From NCBI GenBank assembly GCA_033816765.1, contig CM066293.1, positions 806,001 through 870,000 of the forward strand: a DNA stretch of 64,000 bases. The letters run 5' to 3'. Source of the DNA: Nothopassalora personata (Eukaryota; Ascomycota; Dothideomycetes; Mycosphaerellales; Mycosphaerellaceae). This document shows positions 1-9,282 of this stretch, piece by piece. The translations under genes were made by a program, and so were the position numbers. Position 1 is the first letter of the stretch; each line of letters begins with the position of its first letter. The notes beneath the pieces are model-generated. The model was given only the letters and a program-made list of their open reading frames with translations, searched no databases and was not told where the DNA came from.

Positions 1-761
1 GCCTTGAAGCCCCCTCTTCCGCTCGCGGCGGGTCTCTGGTATCCAGGCTGTACGTGTCGGTCGTACCTCAACTCCTGGAGCCTTTCGTCGATCTCCTTTG
101 CTGCCTTGATCATCGCCCCTAGCGTAACGACGCTGGCGTTTCGGGATAGTTCGGCTTTGACGTTGTCTTTCAGCCCGAGGTAGAACTGCGATCGCAAAGC
201 TGCGTCGTTCCATTCCAGGTCGGCGGCATATCCTTGGAATTCTGAGGCGTACAGCGCTACAGAAGTAGTCTGTCGAAGTTGTCGGATATGTCGGTCGGCG
301 TATACCTCCTCATTTGGTATCCCGTATAGATCATCGAGTTTCGTCTCAAACTCGTCGTAGTCGTGGAAAATTTTTCGAGTTTCCGTTTTCGGTGTTTCTC
401 CCTCGCCCTGGTTGTGTAGCCAGTCCTTGAGGTATGGTCGGAATCCTCTAGCTGCTTTTCCTCGTAGGAAGGATGCGGCGTACAAGACCTTAGAGGCCTC
501 GCCTTGAAACTGGTGTGCGTTGAAGTGAAGGTACAACTGAACCTGCAGTTGAAAAGCCTCCAGTTTGTCCTTGGTCCCGTCGAACGTCTCCGGCGTAGAC
601 ACCTTAGGTGCACGGTGGTGGTCCAATGGGTTCAGCATACCCATAGGAGTGTTGTTGTTCTTGCTGCTTCCTGTAATCGACATTTCGCTCATTCGTTCCG
701 TGATGCCAGTTGACTGTGGCTGTTGTCGTGACGGACTCCGGGTAGCGTCTCTCCCAGACAT
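1..761 (-). CDS. Gag polyprotein of element A, N-terminal part (runs off window)
   Basis: The start codon is at 761 (reverse strand) and the frame stays open to base 1, about 253 residues. The protein matches the Gag of element C almost residue for residue, including the capsid-like region starting near PLDHHRAP and the Glu/Lys-rich helices. The C-terminal CCHC knuckle lies beyond the window. Gag packages the retrotransposon RNA in cytoplasmic virus-like particles. No internal stop is present, so this copy escaped RIP although a near-identical copy lies 6.6 kb away. The antisense frames in this stretch are shadows. Confidence 0.82.
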   Translation of the reverse strand, partial: MSGRDATRSPSRQQPQSTGITERMSEMSITGSSKNNNTPMGMLNPLDHHRAPKVSTPETFDGTKDKLEAFQLQVQLYLHFNAHQFQGEASKVLYAASFLRGKAARGFRPYLKDWLHNQGEGETPKTETRKIFHDYDEFETKLDDLYGIPNEEVYADRHIRQLRQTTSVALYASEFQGYAADLEWNDAALRSQFYLGLKDNVKAELSRNASVVTLGAMIKAAKEIDERLQELRYDRHVQPGYQRPAASGRGGFK

Positions 762-793
762 ATGCAAAGGGCCCTGGTGGTGGTGCTCAAAGT

Positions 794-1177
794 TGTTAGG
801 AACCGCTGTACGTTATCACAACTCGGGCTTGGATCTTTGCAGGGATGTCTCAATCAGTTATGAAGGTAGTGGTTCCAAACAGTATATGGTGTATACTTAA
901 AATGAGTTGAGCACGAGGCTCCTATCTACTTGCAAAAGAGCGTCGTCTATATAGTGCCATGTCTTGGCGTGATCTGTCCTGCTCTCTCTTGCTCTCTTGA
1001 TCTCTTGATCTCTTGCTCTCTTGATCTCTTGATCTCTTGCTCTCTTGATCTCTTGATCTCTTGATCTCTTGATCTTGCTCTCTCGATCTCTTGATCTCTT
1101 GCTCTCCATCCCGCAAGTTTCTTTGCTCTCCTCGCTTAGTGAGTGGCTGTGAGTTCTCCACGAATCAAACCGTAACA
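794..1177 (-). repeat. 5' LTR of element A (type-A R-U5)
   Basis: The LTR is bounded by TGTTAGG at 794 and CCGTAACA at 1177 on the plus strand, the inverted TG..CA ends of an LTR. The U3 part (about 905-1177, read on the minus strand) matches the LTRs at 5262-5590 and 7430-7775. The R-U5 part (794-~900) matches only the one at 5262. The segment TTGAGCAC near 906-913 is complementary to the GTGCTCAA of the primer-binding site near 783-790. It is longer than its relatives because of a microsatellite at 989-1107. Confidence 0.85.
989..1107. repeat. Octanucleotide microsatellite in the LTR (TTGATCTC/TTGCTCTC)
   Basis: About fourteen imperfect 8-bp units of TTGATCTC and TTGCTCTC follow each other. 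The related LTRs at 5262 and 7430 have only short GATCAGT/CTCTCTG-rich stretches at this place, so the array expanded within this copy. The repetitive reading frame it produces (SRDQEIKRA-type repeats) is not a gene. Confidence 0.85.
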
Positions 1178-2800
1178 ACGCGCCTATTGCTATATTAGAC
1201 GCATCGGTCTCGATATGGACTTCCTTACTACCATCGAATAGTCGAAGCGTAGGGGCTAAAGCGCATTATTCCTTAAGTTTCTTAAATGCTTTAATCTGTT
1301 CTTTTCCCCATTTCTAAGTAACGTTCTTTCTTGTAAGCATCGTTATTAGTGCTACTGTCTTTAAGTAGTCCTTAATAAATTTCCGGTTGTAGTTCGCTAG
1401 TCTAAGGAATGATTATACGTCCTTAACTGTTTTCGGTTCTAGCTATTCTCTAATTGACTATATCTTCGTAGGGTCGATTGTTATCCCTATAGTACTAATA
1501 ATGAAGCCTAGGAATTTAACTTCTTTCTTATGGAATTCGCATTTCTCGGGTACCGTCTTAAATCCTAATTGCGTAAGTCGTTCGAAGACGTCCTAGACTT
1601 GTCTTATATGTTCCTATAGGGATCCTTTCGTGTAGACTAGTATGTCGTCTATGTAGGCGATAACGCATACGTCGAGTAGGTCTCTAAGTGTTTCGTTAAC
1701 AAGGTCCTAGTAGGATGCGGGTGCGTTAGTTAATCCCATTAGTATAACTAAGAATTCGTAGAGTCTGTATCTTGTTCTAAAAGCGGTTTTCTATTCTTCT
1801 CCTTCTACTATCCGTATAGCGTAGAAGGCATCTCGTAGGTCAATCTTCGTGTACCAGTCTGATCCGGTTAATCTGTCTTGTGCTTCTTCGATGTTGGGTA
1901 GCGGGTATCGGTTCTTAATCGTAATCTCGTTTAACTTCCTATAGTCTTATACGAGTCGTAACTTCCCGTTTGCTTTTGGAACGAACATGTATAGAGTTCC
2001 TACACTTAAGGTAGATCTTCTTATCCATCCTTTAGCTAGCTTCTCCTTTAGCTATTCTCGTAGGGTCTATAGCTCTTTCTTAGACATTTAATATAGGGGT
2101 CCCTATAGAGGCTCTTTCCCTAGCTAAATGTTAATCTTATGATCCTATAGGCGGTACTTAGGTAAGGCGGTTTTGCCTCTTTCCTCTTTAAAGAGTCGCG
2201 ACTACTTACGATACTCCTTAGGAATACTTAACTCTAAGATGTTAGTATTCTTCGATGGTACGTTACTTCTATTACTTCTAGTAACTTCGTAACCCGGCGG
2301 CCCTACGCTAGTGTCTGTCCCGGTCGAAGGTGGTTCTTCTATCCTTCTATTCGGCGTAAGCTATATCTCGTTTAGCTGTTTCCTTGCCTTATCTACTAGT
2401 GAACGCTACTACTACGTAGGCTAAATGTCGATAACGCAATCGCATTCCCTAAATATAAGTACTCCTCTTCTCTAGTCGATTACTGGATTGTGCTTTCTTA
2501 ACTAAGGCATACCTAATACTATGTTATAACTAGCTATATTAGTAACATCTAAGGTAATATTCTCGTGGTGCTGTTAGATAGCTAGTGGCAATAGTATCGT
2601 CTCCTATTCTACGCTAGGTAACGATGATCCGTTTACCGCGATTAACTCGTAACCCTATTTCTTCTTTAGGGTAGCTAACCCGTTTCTTCTTATAAAAGAC
2701 TCGGAGATAAAGTTCCCCGCTGCTCCTAAGTCGATTATAACACTAGTCTTATGTCCGTTAACGATTGCTTATGTCTAGAAAACTGTGTTTAATGTCGATA
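1178..2800 (-). pseudogene. Element B pol relic: protease, reverse transcriptase, RNase H start
   Basis: Reading the minus strand from 2800 down, a retropepsin-like stretch appears at 2690-2760 (IIDLGAAGNF, D-x-G type), followed by RT with the catalytic box AYIDDIL near 1625-1655 (YxDD), and RNase H with the ETDASNIAIGA signature at 1178-1240. Stops are TAG/TAA at positions where related elements have Gln, so this is a RIP relic and not a coding sequence. It is cut by element A inside RNase H; the rest and the integrase must lie left of the window. Boundaries are approximate. Confidence 0.8.
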
Positions 2801-4860
2801 CGTAAGCCTAAGTATTGTATAACTCCCTCCGGTCGCTTATTCCTAGGGAGCTAATCCTTTTCCCGAATAGTATATAGTTCGCTATGCTTCGTGCCTAGAG
2901 GCTTCGGCTAGAACCTGTAGCTCGTTACCCTATGTCCACACTTGTAGTCTATTACGTTCCTAGATCTTCTACGTTTCTAAGTAGAGTGCGCGTGCGTACT
3001 GTACTATGTTACGTAATTCATTCGATATAAATGTTCCTAACGGTATAAGATATCCGGTTCCTATTATTTGGCTTCCTATCGGTAGTCGTTCTATAACGGT
3101 AGTTGCTAGATTCTCGGTTGTTTCTATAAGTGGGTATCCCTAGGCTATGCCTCGTAGGGTGTCGAGTGTCTTATTAAATTTAATGGAATGTAGCCTCCTT
3201 CGTCCACCTATCTTAGGTAGGAATTCCTCGTGCCTTCTTCATAGGTAGATAATTATGTCGTACAGTTTTTTAGGTGCATCTACCGTGAAGGTAAGTTGTT
3301 CGTTGTCGTCGTTAGTGTCGCTCTCTTCTCCTTCGGAGGAATCTTCTTCGCTTAATTCTTCCGGATCCTATTCTTCCTCGATAGTATCTAGCCCGGTGGT
3401 TTCTTAACTTTCTTCCTATAGTTCTAGTAACTATGATCCGTTCTATCCTAGGTCCTGATTTTCTTTATCGCTTCTATCTTCGTTAAAGTAGGATTTATCG
3501 ATGTCTACTTCTCGGAGCGTAGCGTCTTGCCTATACGTCGCTCCTAGGGTTCCTCGTGGTTACTAAGGCCAATACCCTGCGCCTAACTTCGCGGCGTAGT
3601 GGATTTGACACGAGTCTTAGTAACAGAATCGCTAATAAAGGCTTCCATAACTATTTCGAGACTTAGATTCGGTCTCGTAGTCGACTCTTCGTGTTATTAT
3701 GTTGAACTGTCGTAGTTGGTTCTTTGCATTAAATGGAATGACCACTATTTACTGCCTATAGTATCCTCCTCGTCCTTCTAAGGGGTCTAGGAGAGGCGTC
3801 GTACTTCTGTTACTAGCTCTCTCCTCTACTCTCCGAGTATAGTCGGTATCTCCTCGAGATCTAACGCTACTCTTAGATTTACTAGTTCGGGGTTGTATTA
3901 TATTGAACTGCTCGCGGCGTACTATATTCTTACCGCGGCAATCCCGCGCTATGTAACCTTCCTTACTATAGGCATAGCATGTAAGTTTTCCTTTTCCTTT
4001 AAAGGGCTTCTTTCCGTAGCCCCTACTCTTGTCGATCCTCCGTCCTCGTTAGGTAACGTCTAGTTCCATTAGCTATAGTCTATAGTAGGGTTGGTTTTGT
4101 CGTAAGAATTCTCCCTTCGTAACGTATCCTCCTAAGGGTCTACGGTCCGGAGCGTATCCTACTATTCCTCCTACTTTAGAGTCGTATTTCTTCTCCTAGT
4201 GTCGTTCCTAGAGCTAGTTATCGATGTTGATCGACGCTTTTATTAGCTCTTCGAGGTTAGTGATCTATCCTCCGTGTCTTATTAACTCGTCCTTAACGGA
4301 GTCCTTAAGTCTACGTCGGAATATAGTTATTAACGCCGTCTAGTCCCATCTAGTAATTTGTCCGTATTCTTCGAATTTGGCGGCATACTCTAAAGCAGAC
4401 GTCTTCTGCTTTAGGTGTTAAATAATTCGTATAGCCTATTAGACTTCGTTCGAGGTTCTAAAGATTGATTTTATCTTCTCTTTAAAAAGGGTATAGCTCC
4501 TAAACATTCTAGTAGGGTCTAATCGTCCCATACCTTTAAGGTATTCCTTAAGGTAAGGTTTGATCTAGTTCTACGCGCTTCTACGAAGGTACGTAATAGC
4601 GAAGATAGTTCTTTTATTAGCATCGACTAGGTTAAACATAAGGTACATATCCATCTAATTAATCTAGTCGTCGAACTTAGCCCTATCTCTATAGAAGAGG
4701 TCTAGCTTAGTAGCCTTAACGTCGTTCTTCCTTAGAGTAGGCTCGTCATCGTTATTAGACTCATCGTCCTTCGTAGTAGTAGTCTATTGTAGTAGCGTAC
4801 GGCGGATGCTTCCTACTTCGCTAGGGGCGGGTGTTCCCCTACTAGCTACTTAAGTAGCGC
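2801..4860 (-). pseudogene. Element B gag relic with a damaged zinc knuckle
   Basis: From about 4850 down, the minus strand reads as a Gag with a region like that of Ty3 capsids (FDDWINQMDMYLMFN near 4640-4690). A CCHC knuckle near 3940-3985 now reads CYAYSKEGYIARDC: Tyr stands at its second metal-ligand position, where Cys is expected, consistent with a C-to-T change at CpA. Segments at about 3240-3640 are acidic and Ser-rich and join gag to protease. Multiple TAG stops make it non-functional. The same layout recurs at 51657-54170. Confidence 0.72.
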
Positions 4861-4869
4861 TTATCCTAA

Positions 4870-4881
4870 GGGCGTTTAAAG
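4870..4881 (-). other. Primer-binding site of element B (self-priming type)
   Basis: Directly inside the 5' LTR the plus strand reads GGGCGTTTAAAG. Its core GCGTTTAA (4872-4879) is the reverse complement of TTAAACGC at 5031-5038 within the LTR. No obvious match to a tRNA 3' end (TGG start) is seen. This fits priming by the folded 5' end of the element's own RNA, as known for Tf1/sushi elements. Confidence 0.55.
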
Positions 4882-5261
4882 TGTTATTATCTCGTTCTAG
4901 GGCTAGTCTTAAAAGAGAGATAAGTCAAGTCACGTGGCGGTATTATTCTTTAGAGAGGCTAAAGTAAGCTAAGCGAAGATAAATAATAGGAATAAGAGTT
5001 ATATTCCAATTAGTAAGATAGTAACATAAGTTAAACGCATTAGAACCATAAGGGTTTCTAGCGTTCCTAAATACAAAGGAGATAGAGCGTTTACTCTCCG
5101 TGCTGTCTATGCTCTCTATGCTCTCTCGAGATCACCGAGATTAACGAGATTAAGGAGATCACTTTAGTTGCTCTCTCGGTTCCTTAGTTTTATTCCTACG
5201 GGTAAGAGAGTACTTTTCGGGCCGGAAGCGCCTACCAATTATAGAGGTCTAATTAGTTAGC

Positions 5262-5590
5262 TGTTAGGAACCGCTGTACGTTATCCCAACTGGGCTTGGA
5301 TCTTTGCAGTGATGTCTCTGACTCGTTGAGAAGGTAGTGGTCCCAAACAGTATATGGTGTATACTTAAAATGAGTTGAGCACGAAGCTCCTATCTACTTG
5401 CAAAAGAGCGTCGTCTATATAGTGCCATGTCTTGGCGCGACTTGATCAGTCCGATCAGTTGATCTGTCCTGCTCTCTCTGCTCCCTCAGAGATCACCCTA
5501 GAGCTCAGAGAGCGATCTCGTCCCATAGGTTTCCTTGCTCTCGTTCGCCTAACGAGTGGTTGTGGGTTCTCCACGAATCAAACCGTAACA
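5262..5590 (-). repeat. 3' LTR of element C (type-A R-U5)
   Basis: 329 bp, starting TGTTAGG and ending CCGTAACA on the plus strand. The U3 portion (~5372-5590) looks identical to that of the 5' LTR at 7430-7775. The remaining ~110 bp is a different sequence, matching instead the LTR of element A. The junction lies just beside the GTTGAGCACGA segment thought to be the RNA start. Confidence 0.88.
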
Positions 5591-5604
5591 CCATCCCCCT
5601 TCTA
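5591..5604 (-). other. Polypurine tract of element C
   Basis: Minus strand reads TAGAAGGGGGATGG directly before the 3' LTR start TGTTACGG. A purine run at this position primes plus-strand synthesis and fixes the element's orientation as minus, in agreement with gag. The same tract in weaker form follows the LTRs at 25185 and 28417. Confidence 0.75.
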
Positions 5605-5667
5605 GCCTAGCTTCGTCCCGAAGCTTATAGGGTCCGGCGTTTTCTTCGTCAATCCTGTCATGCAACG

Positions 5668-6285
5668 ATGACTTCTCTTTCATCTATCACCATTGGTCCT
5701 TCTCAAGCAAAATCAACCCTTCGTCGCAAGCGCCTTGTCGAAGATATTGAAGAGAACGGTTACGAAATGGCTCCCTGCTCCTATTGTCGTTCCCTGAAAC
5801 CTTTGGCTGATGGCAGTCGTCCTGCCTGCATCGTTGGTCCGAGGTCCTCGAAGTGCTCCGAGTGCGTTAGACACAACCGCAAGACTTGCGACGTTTCTCT
5901 GGCCTTCCCCCAATGGGAAAAACTTCGCTCCGTCCGGGAACAGCTTCGTCGCGACTTGGAATCCTTAGAAGAGGAGGAGATTGAGCTTCTCCAGCGTCTT
6001 ACTGAGAAGCGCATGAAGAAAGTTCGTGTACGGAAACAGCTTCGTCTTGCTGAGCGTCGTACCGATGATGCGACCGGGAAGGCCCTCGACGAACTCGAGC
6101 TGGACGACCCTCCTGTCGATCTCCCCTTCTCTGTTCCGTCCGGTGTAGAGGTCCCTGAACCTCCTTTCCCTTTCCATGGCATTCTCGAGATGCCTCCTCA
6201 AGACTGGAGTTCTCTGTCGGACGTCCCGCTGGACGATCCCTTGGATTTTCTCTTTCCTCCCGTCTTGGCATCTCAATCTTCGTAA
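5668..6285 (+). CDS. Antisense ORF of element C: Cys6 cluster and coiled-coil protein
   Basis: A 205-residue ORF lies on the strand opposite to gag, between gag and the 3' LTR. Six cysteines (37, 40, 54, 63, 66, 74) are spaced C-x2-C-x13-C-x8-C-x2-C-x7-C, resembling a fungal Zn2Cys6 binuclear cluster with a long first loop. Residues ~84-131 are rich in Arg/Glu/Leu and look like a coiled coil; the tail is acidic and Pro/Phe-rich. A RIP-damaged homologue occupies the same antisense place in element G (28491-29165), matching in the cluster, KQLRLA-x-RRTDD and the ILEMP block. The function is unknown; nucleic-acid binding or a dimeric regulator is inference. ATG at 5668 follows the LTR by 77 bp, so the LTR's antisense side may act as promoter. 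Confidence 0.7.
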   Translation: MTSLSSITIGPSQAKSTLRRKRLVEDIEENGYEMAPCSYCRSLKPLADGSRPACIVGPRSSKCSECVRHNRKTCDVSLAFPQWEKLRSVREQLRRDLESLEEEEIELLQRLTEKRMKKVRVRKQLRLAERRTDDATGKALDELELDDPPVDLPFSVPSGVEVPEPPFPFHGILEMPPQDWSSLSDVPLDDPLDFLFPPVLASQSS

Positions 6286-6397
6286 GTCGTGTTACCCAGT
6301 AGTCATTTGTTCCGTGTCGTTGTGTTGACTTCTTTTCCTTAGGTCATCAAATCAAGAAGCCGCTGTTTGATGCCTTGCTGTCCTCAGGTTGTTTCTG

Positions 6398-7390
6398 CTA
6401 GGCAGATTTCGAGAGAAAGCTCTCGCATTCCTGGTATGCATTCTCTTCGCGAATCATTGCGTTGAACTCGCGGCTAACTATGTTCTTTTTCTTGCAGTTC
6501 CTTGCATAATGGCCTTGCTCGCCACATACGTAGCAGGTGGAACCTTTGCTCTTCAGCCCCCTTCCTGTCCTACGTTCCGTTACGTCCAATTCCATTGGGT
6601 CTCCGTAACCATTAGGGTCCTGACTTCTGGCCTTGAAGCCCCCTCTTCCGCCCGCGGCGGGTCTCTGGTATCCAGGCTGTACGTGTCGGTCGTACCTCAA
6701 CTCCTGGAGCCTTTCGTCGATCTCCTTTGCTGCCTTGATCATCGCCCCTAGCGTAACGACGCTGGCGTTTCGGGATAGTTCGGCTTTGACGTTGTCTTTC
6801 AGCCCGAGGTAGAACTGCGATCGCAAAGCTGCGTCGTTCCATTCCAGGTCGGCGGCATATCCTTGGAATTCTGAGGCGTACAGCGCTACAGAAGTAGTCT
6901 GTCGAAGTTGTCGGATATGTCGGTCGGCGTATACCTCCTCATTTGGTATCCCGTATAGATCATCGAGTTTCGTCTCAAACTCGTCGTAGTCGTGGAAAAT
7001 TTTTCGAGTTTCCGTTTTCGGTGTTTCCCCCTCACCCTGGTTATGGAGCCAGTCCTTGAGGTATGGTCGGAATCCTCTAGCTGCTTTTCCACGTAGGAAG
7101 GATGCGGCGTACAAGACCTTGCTGGCCTCGCCTTGAAACTGGTGTGCGTTGAAGTGAAGGTACAACTGAACCTGCAGTTGAAAAGCCTCCAGTTTGTCCT
7201 TAGTCCCGTCGAACGTCTCCGGCGTGGACACCTTAGGTGCACGGTGGTGGTCCAATGGGTTCAGCATACCCATAGGAGTGTTGTTGTTCTTGCTGCTTCC
7301 TGTAATCGACATTTCGCTCATTCGTTCCGTGATGCCAGTTGACTGTGGCTGTTGTCGTGACGGACTCCGGGTAGCGTCTCTCCCAGACAT
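6398..7390 (-). CDS. Gag protein of element C (330 aa, CCHC zinc knuckle)
   Basis: Complete Gag starting with ATG at 7390. The capsid-like core begins near residue 43 (NPLDHHRAP) and includes a YADRHIRQLRQ block; a single CCHC zinc knuckle, CYVCGEQGHYARNC, lies at residues 286-299, followed by a short tail ending SFLSKSA. It assembles particles and binds the RNA. No protease domain follows, in keeping with a Gag-only element. The frame is intact, with normal CpA content. The last ~30 residues after the knuckle have no counterpart in B and probably arose at the pol deletion junction. Confidence 0.88.
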   Translation of the reverse strand: MSGRDATRSPSRQQPQSTGITERMSEMSITGSSKNNNTPMGMLNPLDHHRAPKVSTPETFDGTKDKLEAFQLQVQLYLHFNAHQFQGEASKVLYAASFLRGKAARGFRPYLKDWLHNQGEGETPKTETRKIFHDYDEFETKLDDLYGIPNEEVYADRHIRQLRQTTSVALYASEFQGYAADLEWNDAALRSQFYLGLKDNVKAELSRNASVVTLGAMIKAAKEIDERLQELRYDRHVQPGYQRPAAGGRGGFKARSQDPNGYGDPMELDVTERRTGRGLKSKGSTCYVCGEQGHYARNCKKKNIVSREFNAMIREENAYQECESFLSKSA

Positions 7391-7419
7391 ATAATCGATA
7401 GCACTCCCCGCGGCTTTTG

Positions 7420-7429
7420 GTGCTCAAAG
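7420..7429 (-). other. Primer-binding site of element C (self-priming type)
   Basis: The plus strand reads GTGCTCAAAG immediately inside the 5' LTR. GTGCTCAA (7420-7427) is the exact reverse complement of TTGAGCAC at 7560-7567 in the LTR. That LTR segment lies about 35 nt downstream (minus sense) of the TATATA box at 7600-7606, where the transcript should begin, so the RNA 5' end could fold onto this site and prime reverse transcription. Confidence 0.6.
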
Positions 7430-7775
7430 TGTTGCGGTTGGGCCTTGTCCCTCGTCACGTGGGTGGCCTAGGAAGTGTCGATCCTCGATATGTCTCTAAA
7501 GTAGTGTGAACGAGAGTTCACTACAAGGTTGCAACTTAACACAAGAGTGTTGATTTGAGTTGAGCACGAAGCTCCTATCTACTTGCAAAAGAGCGTCGTC
7601 TATATAGTGCCATGTCTTGGCGCGACTTGATCAGTCCGATCAGTTGATCTGTCCTGCTCTCTCTGCTCCCTCAGAGATCACCCTAGAGCTCAGAGAGCGA
7701 TCTCGTCCCATAGGTTTCCTTGCTCTCGTTCGCCTAACGAGTGGTTGTGGGTTCTCCACGAATCAAACCGTAACA
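7430..7775 (-). repeat. 5' LTR of element C (type-B R-U5)
   Basis: 346 bp with TGTTGCGG and CCGTAACA ends. Its U3 is the same as that of the 3' LTR (5262-5590), but the ~130 bp at 7430-7557 is unrelated to it and matches the solo LTR at 57739-58070. Both LTRs share one TSD, so this is one insertion with unequal LTRs. Confidence 0.88.
7600..7606 (-). promoter_or_regulatory. Probable TATA box of the element C LTR
   Basis: CTATATAG on the minus strand at the U3/R side of the LTR, conserved in the LTRs at 794, 5262 and 57739. The predicted RNA start (GTGCTCAA, 7567 downward) is about 33-40 nt downstream, a normal TATA spacing. Confidence 0.5.
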
Positions 7776-9282
7776 TTAGCTTCCTTTAGCCCTAGATTAG
7801 AATCGTAACAACCTCGCGGACATAGTAGCCGCGGATAACTTCGAGAGGAGATATAGTAACCTAATAACGCATAACGGACCGAAGGAGGCATAGGATACGA
7901 ATAGAAGGGGGAGAAGGCGAAAAGGTAAGGATTACTAGGGATTTAGCGTAGAGACATACGTTTAGGAAAAGGTAGGCGTTCTTTTAGGTTAGGGAGTCTT
8001 TTTAGGAGATAGAGAGAAGTAAGAAGGCATAGGTAAGTTTAAGAGCGTTTTATTTTAGCGGCGTCCGCCGTAAAAGCAGCGGAGCCCGATCCCTTTCGAG
8101 ATAACTGCATACTATAATAGCCCGGTCGCGGCCCGCGCGAAAGACGAGGGTGCCCGACGGCTAGTTAGTGGAGGCTAAGGCCTAACGCACGCGGCGCTAG
8201 CCTAGCTAGAGGTCGCGTAGGGCGCCCCCGGGACTAAGAGGTCGGTTAGCGATAGTTTTATAACGGGGCCCGTAGTACATACGTCTACCTAAAGCGCGTA
8301 TAAAGAGGCGGAGGCCGTGGAAACTTACCGGGAGAGCATACTAGCACGCTAGAGAGGCTTTAAAGCCTTCTAGGCTTTAAGGACGGCGCGGAGCTTAGTA
8401 CGGGCGTCGTCGCTAAAAGACCGTTAGCCGGTAGAAAAGTGGCGGAGGACGCTAGGGAGGATGCTTACGCGCGGTTCTAGTTAGTAGCGCGGGTCTACTT
8501 AGTATAGGCGGCGTAGGCGAGCTCCGGCCTAAAACGCACGGTTAGCGATGATTTTCCTTCGCGGTCCGCGCGGTATATATATATCCTCGCAATGCTTACG
8601 ATTAGTATTGTAGGCCTAGTAGGCGCGCGCGGTTGCGCCCTAACGATAATTAGCGGACCCCGACAAGAATAGGACGAGGACCGGTACTCACATACTAGGA
8701 GACGCAGTCTACGCTAGTAGAGGCGTAGGGGACACAGTAGATGCGGCGTTAGGACATTTTGTGCTAGGCTCCGGTTAGAATGTTTCGGTCTCCGTAGGAA
8801 TTTATTCGGACTCACTTAATAGTGTTAATAGGAGATGTAGTAGTAGTGGTTTCTGTTCACGGCATGCTATTAGTATCTATCGGAACCCGTAGGGAAAATG
8901 TCGTCTCCCTAAGCGATAGGCATAAGATACGCGAATATGCCCCTAAGGCTAGAGACGCTTAGCTAGGGGGAGGGGGAGGGGCGACTTACGCGTGCGGTAG
9001 GTAATGAGGAAAAGAAAGAAAAGAAAGAAGAGAACGAGAACCTGAAGATATGTTCTAGGCTCCTATTGTTTACATGTGACAATGGCTATTATCACTTAAT
9101 GGACAATAGCAAACCTTACACTTACCTAGGCAACAATACTTCATCTCGGCGTCGGCGGGGCTAGACAATAAGGAAGAGAAGCTCGGGCACTTCCTATTGC
9201 GAGCCTAACGAGAACACCTGGGACAATGGGCTCTAGGGCGGAGCTATAACTAGGGGCGGCGGAGGAGGAAGGGGGGGGGTAG

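Larger units (their letters stand above)
1..1177 (-). mobile_element. Element A: left-truncated Ty3-type LTR retrotransposon, not RIP-mutated
   Basis: This is the 5' end of a minus-oriented LTR retrotransposon that leaves the window at base 1. It consists of a 5' LTR (794-1177), a short leader with a primer-binding site, and the first ~250 codons of gag. Its gag is about 98% identical by eye to the complete gag of element C at 6398-7390. It lies in the RNase H region of degraded element B: the B sequence resumes with ACGCG at 1178-1182, which predicts the same five bases at the unseen left end as the TSD. Whether A carries pol cannot be seen here. CpA dinucleotides are intact, unlike the surrounding B sequence. 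Confidence 0.85.
5262..7775 (-). mobile_element. Element C: complete 2.5-kb non-autonomous Gag-only LTR retrotransposon
   Basis: Two LTRs (5262-5590 and 7430-7775) with TG..CA ends are flanked by a perfect 5-bp TSD TTAGC (5257-5261 and 7776-7780). On the minus strand the order is 5' LTR, primer-binding site, gag (6398-7390), an antisense ORF, polypurine tract, 3' LTR. There is no protease, RT or integrase, so mobility would need enzymes from a relative. This matches the class called terminal-repeat retrotransposons with GAG domain. It is not RIP-mutated although its host LTR is, so it arrived after RIP of B. Confidence 0.9.
1178..7810 (-). mobile_element. Element B: RIP-degraded Ty3-type retrotransposon, left end outside window
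   Basis: Minus-oriented element containing, from high to low coordinate, a 5' LTR (4882-7810, split by element C), gag, protease, reverse transcriptase and the start of RNase H, where element A interrupts it. Nearly every Gln codon reads TAG, as expected from CpA to TpA mutation. Its LTR belongs to the same family as the solo LTR at 42914-43326. B sits inside the chromodomain codons of D1: D1 resumes at 7811 with ACCTC, which predicts that pentamer as the TSD at the unseen end. Confidence 0.85.
4882..7810 (-). repeat. 5' LTR of element B, split by element C
   Basis: The LTR runs 4882-5261, is interrupted by element C with its duplicated TTAGC, and resumes 7781-7810, ending CGTAACA. Rejoined it is about 410 bp, close to the 413 bp of the unmutated solo LTR at 42914-43326, with which it aligns along its length (for example AGAGAGATAAGTCAAGTCACGTGGCGG split over shared blocks). 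It carries many C-to-T and G-to-A changes relative to that copy. Confidence 0.85.

Noticed and set aside
257..613. 118-residue frames at 257-613 and 6886-7242
   Set aside because: They overlap gag on the same strand in another frame; the repetition reflects the two gag copies.
897..1178. Open frames with SRDQEIKRA-type repeats
   Set aside because: They are translations of the LTR octamer microsatellite, in overlapping frames, and lie wholly within the LTR.
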